From the NCBI GenBank assembly GCA_947474445.1, contig CANJJY010000324.1, forward strand, positions 1-5,179: a stretch of DNA of 5,179 nt, in the 5' to 3' direction. Source of the DNA: Oligoflexaceae bacterium (lineage in GTDB: Bacteria; Bdellovibrionota_B; Oligoflexia; Oligoflexales; Oligoflexaceae). How positions within the stretch are numbered: position 1 is the first letter of the stretch; every line of letters starts with the position of its first letter. The translations under genes and the position numbers were made by a program. The notes under the pieces are model-generated. The model worked only from the letters and a program-made list of their open reading frames with translations. It did no database searches and had not been told where the DNA came from. Shown piece by piece: positions 5,052-5,179 of the stretch.

Positions 5052-5179
5052 ATGAGTGTGTATAAATTTGGCCTGTCGCATCTGAAGCTTTCGCAACTCT
5101 CTTCGGCTTGTGACCCTATGAGTTCTACCAGCAGTTTGTCAGTCGAGGCTCTTGTGATTTCCTTTCAAAGTCTCCGTGA
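5052..5179 (+). CDS. Possible start of a further gene, cut by the window edge (weak)
   Basis: From the ATG at 5052 a frame stays open to the window end, giving 42 residues (M-S-V-Y-K-F-G-L-S-H, then Ser-rich). It follows a probable terminator, which leaves little room for its own promoter. The only ribosome-site-like sequence is a GAG at 5042-5044. There is no signal peptide or recognisable motif. The three minus frames close within 20 codons of the edge, so no minus gene clearly enters here except as a short 3' tail. Confidence 0.2.
   Translation, partial: MSVYKFGLSHLKLSQLSSACDPMSSTSSLSVEALVISFQSLR

Noticed and set aside
1..5179. CRISPR arrays, tRNA or rRNA genes, insertion sequences, attachment sites
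   Set aside because: No regularly spaced repeats, cloverleaf, transposase motif or terminal inverted repeats were found by eye.

Overview
The window looks like chromosomal DNA from a Gram-negative bacterium. Four consecutive complete genes each begin with a lipoprotein signal peptide (hydrophobic stretch ending in a lipobox cysteine), each has a purine-rich ribosome binding site 6-8 bases before its ATG, and base composition is near balanced. Such a density of species-specific secreted lipoproteins is typical of deltaproteobacteria-like lineages (Bdellovibrionota/Oligoflexia, Myxococcota). That placement is inference; no taxonomic marker gene is present.

Layout. (1) Positions 1-325, + strand: the C-terminal part of a membrane fatty acid desaturase with the third histidine box intact. 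(2) Positions 355-402: a strong hairpin between two convergent genes, probably a shared bidirectional terminator. (3) Positions 410-1483, - strand: a lipoprotein that resembles the uncharacterised DUF3103 family. (4) Positions 1484-2186: about 700 bases with no convincing gene; a short reading frame on the minus strand is the only hint. (5) Positions 2187-2849, + strand: a small cysteine-rich lipoprotein with a double-psi beta-barrel (expansin / endoglucanase-45 / RlpA type) signature. (6) Positions 2937-3830, + strand: a Nep1-like protein (NLP, necrosis-inducing NPP1 family) with the intact hallmark GHRHDWE, closed by a textbook rho-independent terminator at 3876-3913. (7) Positions 3831-4281: a gap with a possible decayed minus-strand gene and a candidate promoter. 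(8) Positions 4282-4947, + strand: a second, more divergent double-psi beta-barrel-like lipoprotein with many cysteines. (9) Positions 4948-5179: hairpins including a probable terminator, and a possible gene start running off the edge.

The main biological point is the tandem of three exported lipoproteins in 2187-4947: an NLP cytolysin homologue flanked by two proteins of a fold used by expansins and family-45 glucanases to act on polysaccharide walls. NLPs are best known as toxins of plant-associated fungi, oomycetes and a few bacteria; they bind plant sphingolipids and permeabilise membranes. An NLP beside wall-loosening-type proteins suggests a surface or secreted module for attacking or associating with a walled eukaryote such as a plant, alga, fungus or oomycete. 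Each family call rests on motifs read from the sequence; the joint function is inference. The terminators suggest that at least the last gene is transcribed separately, so this is a functional neighbourhood rather than one proven operon.
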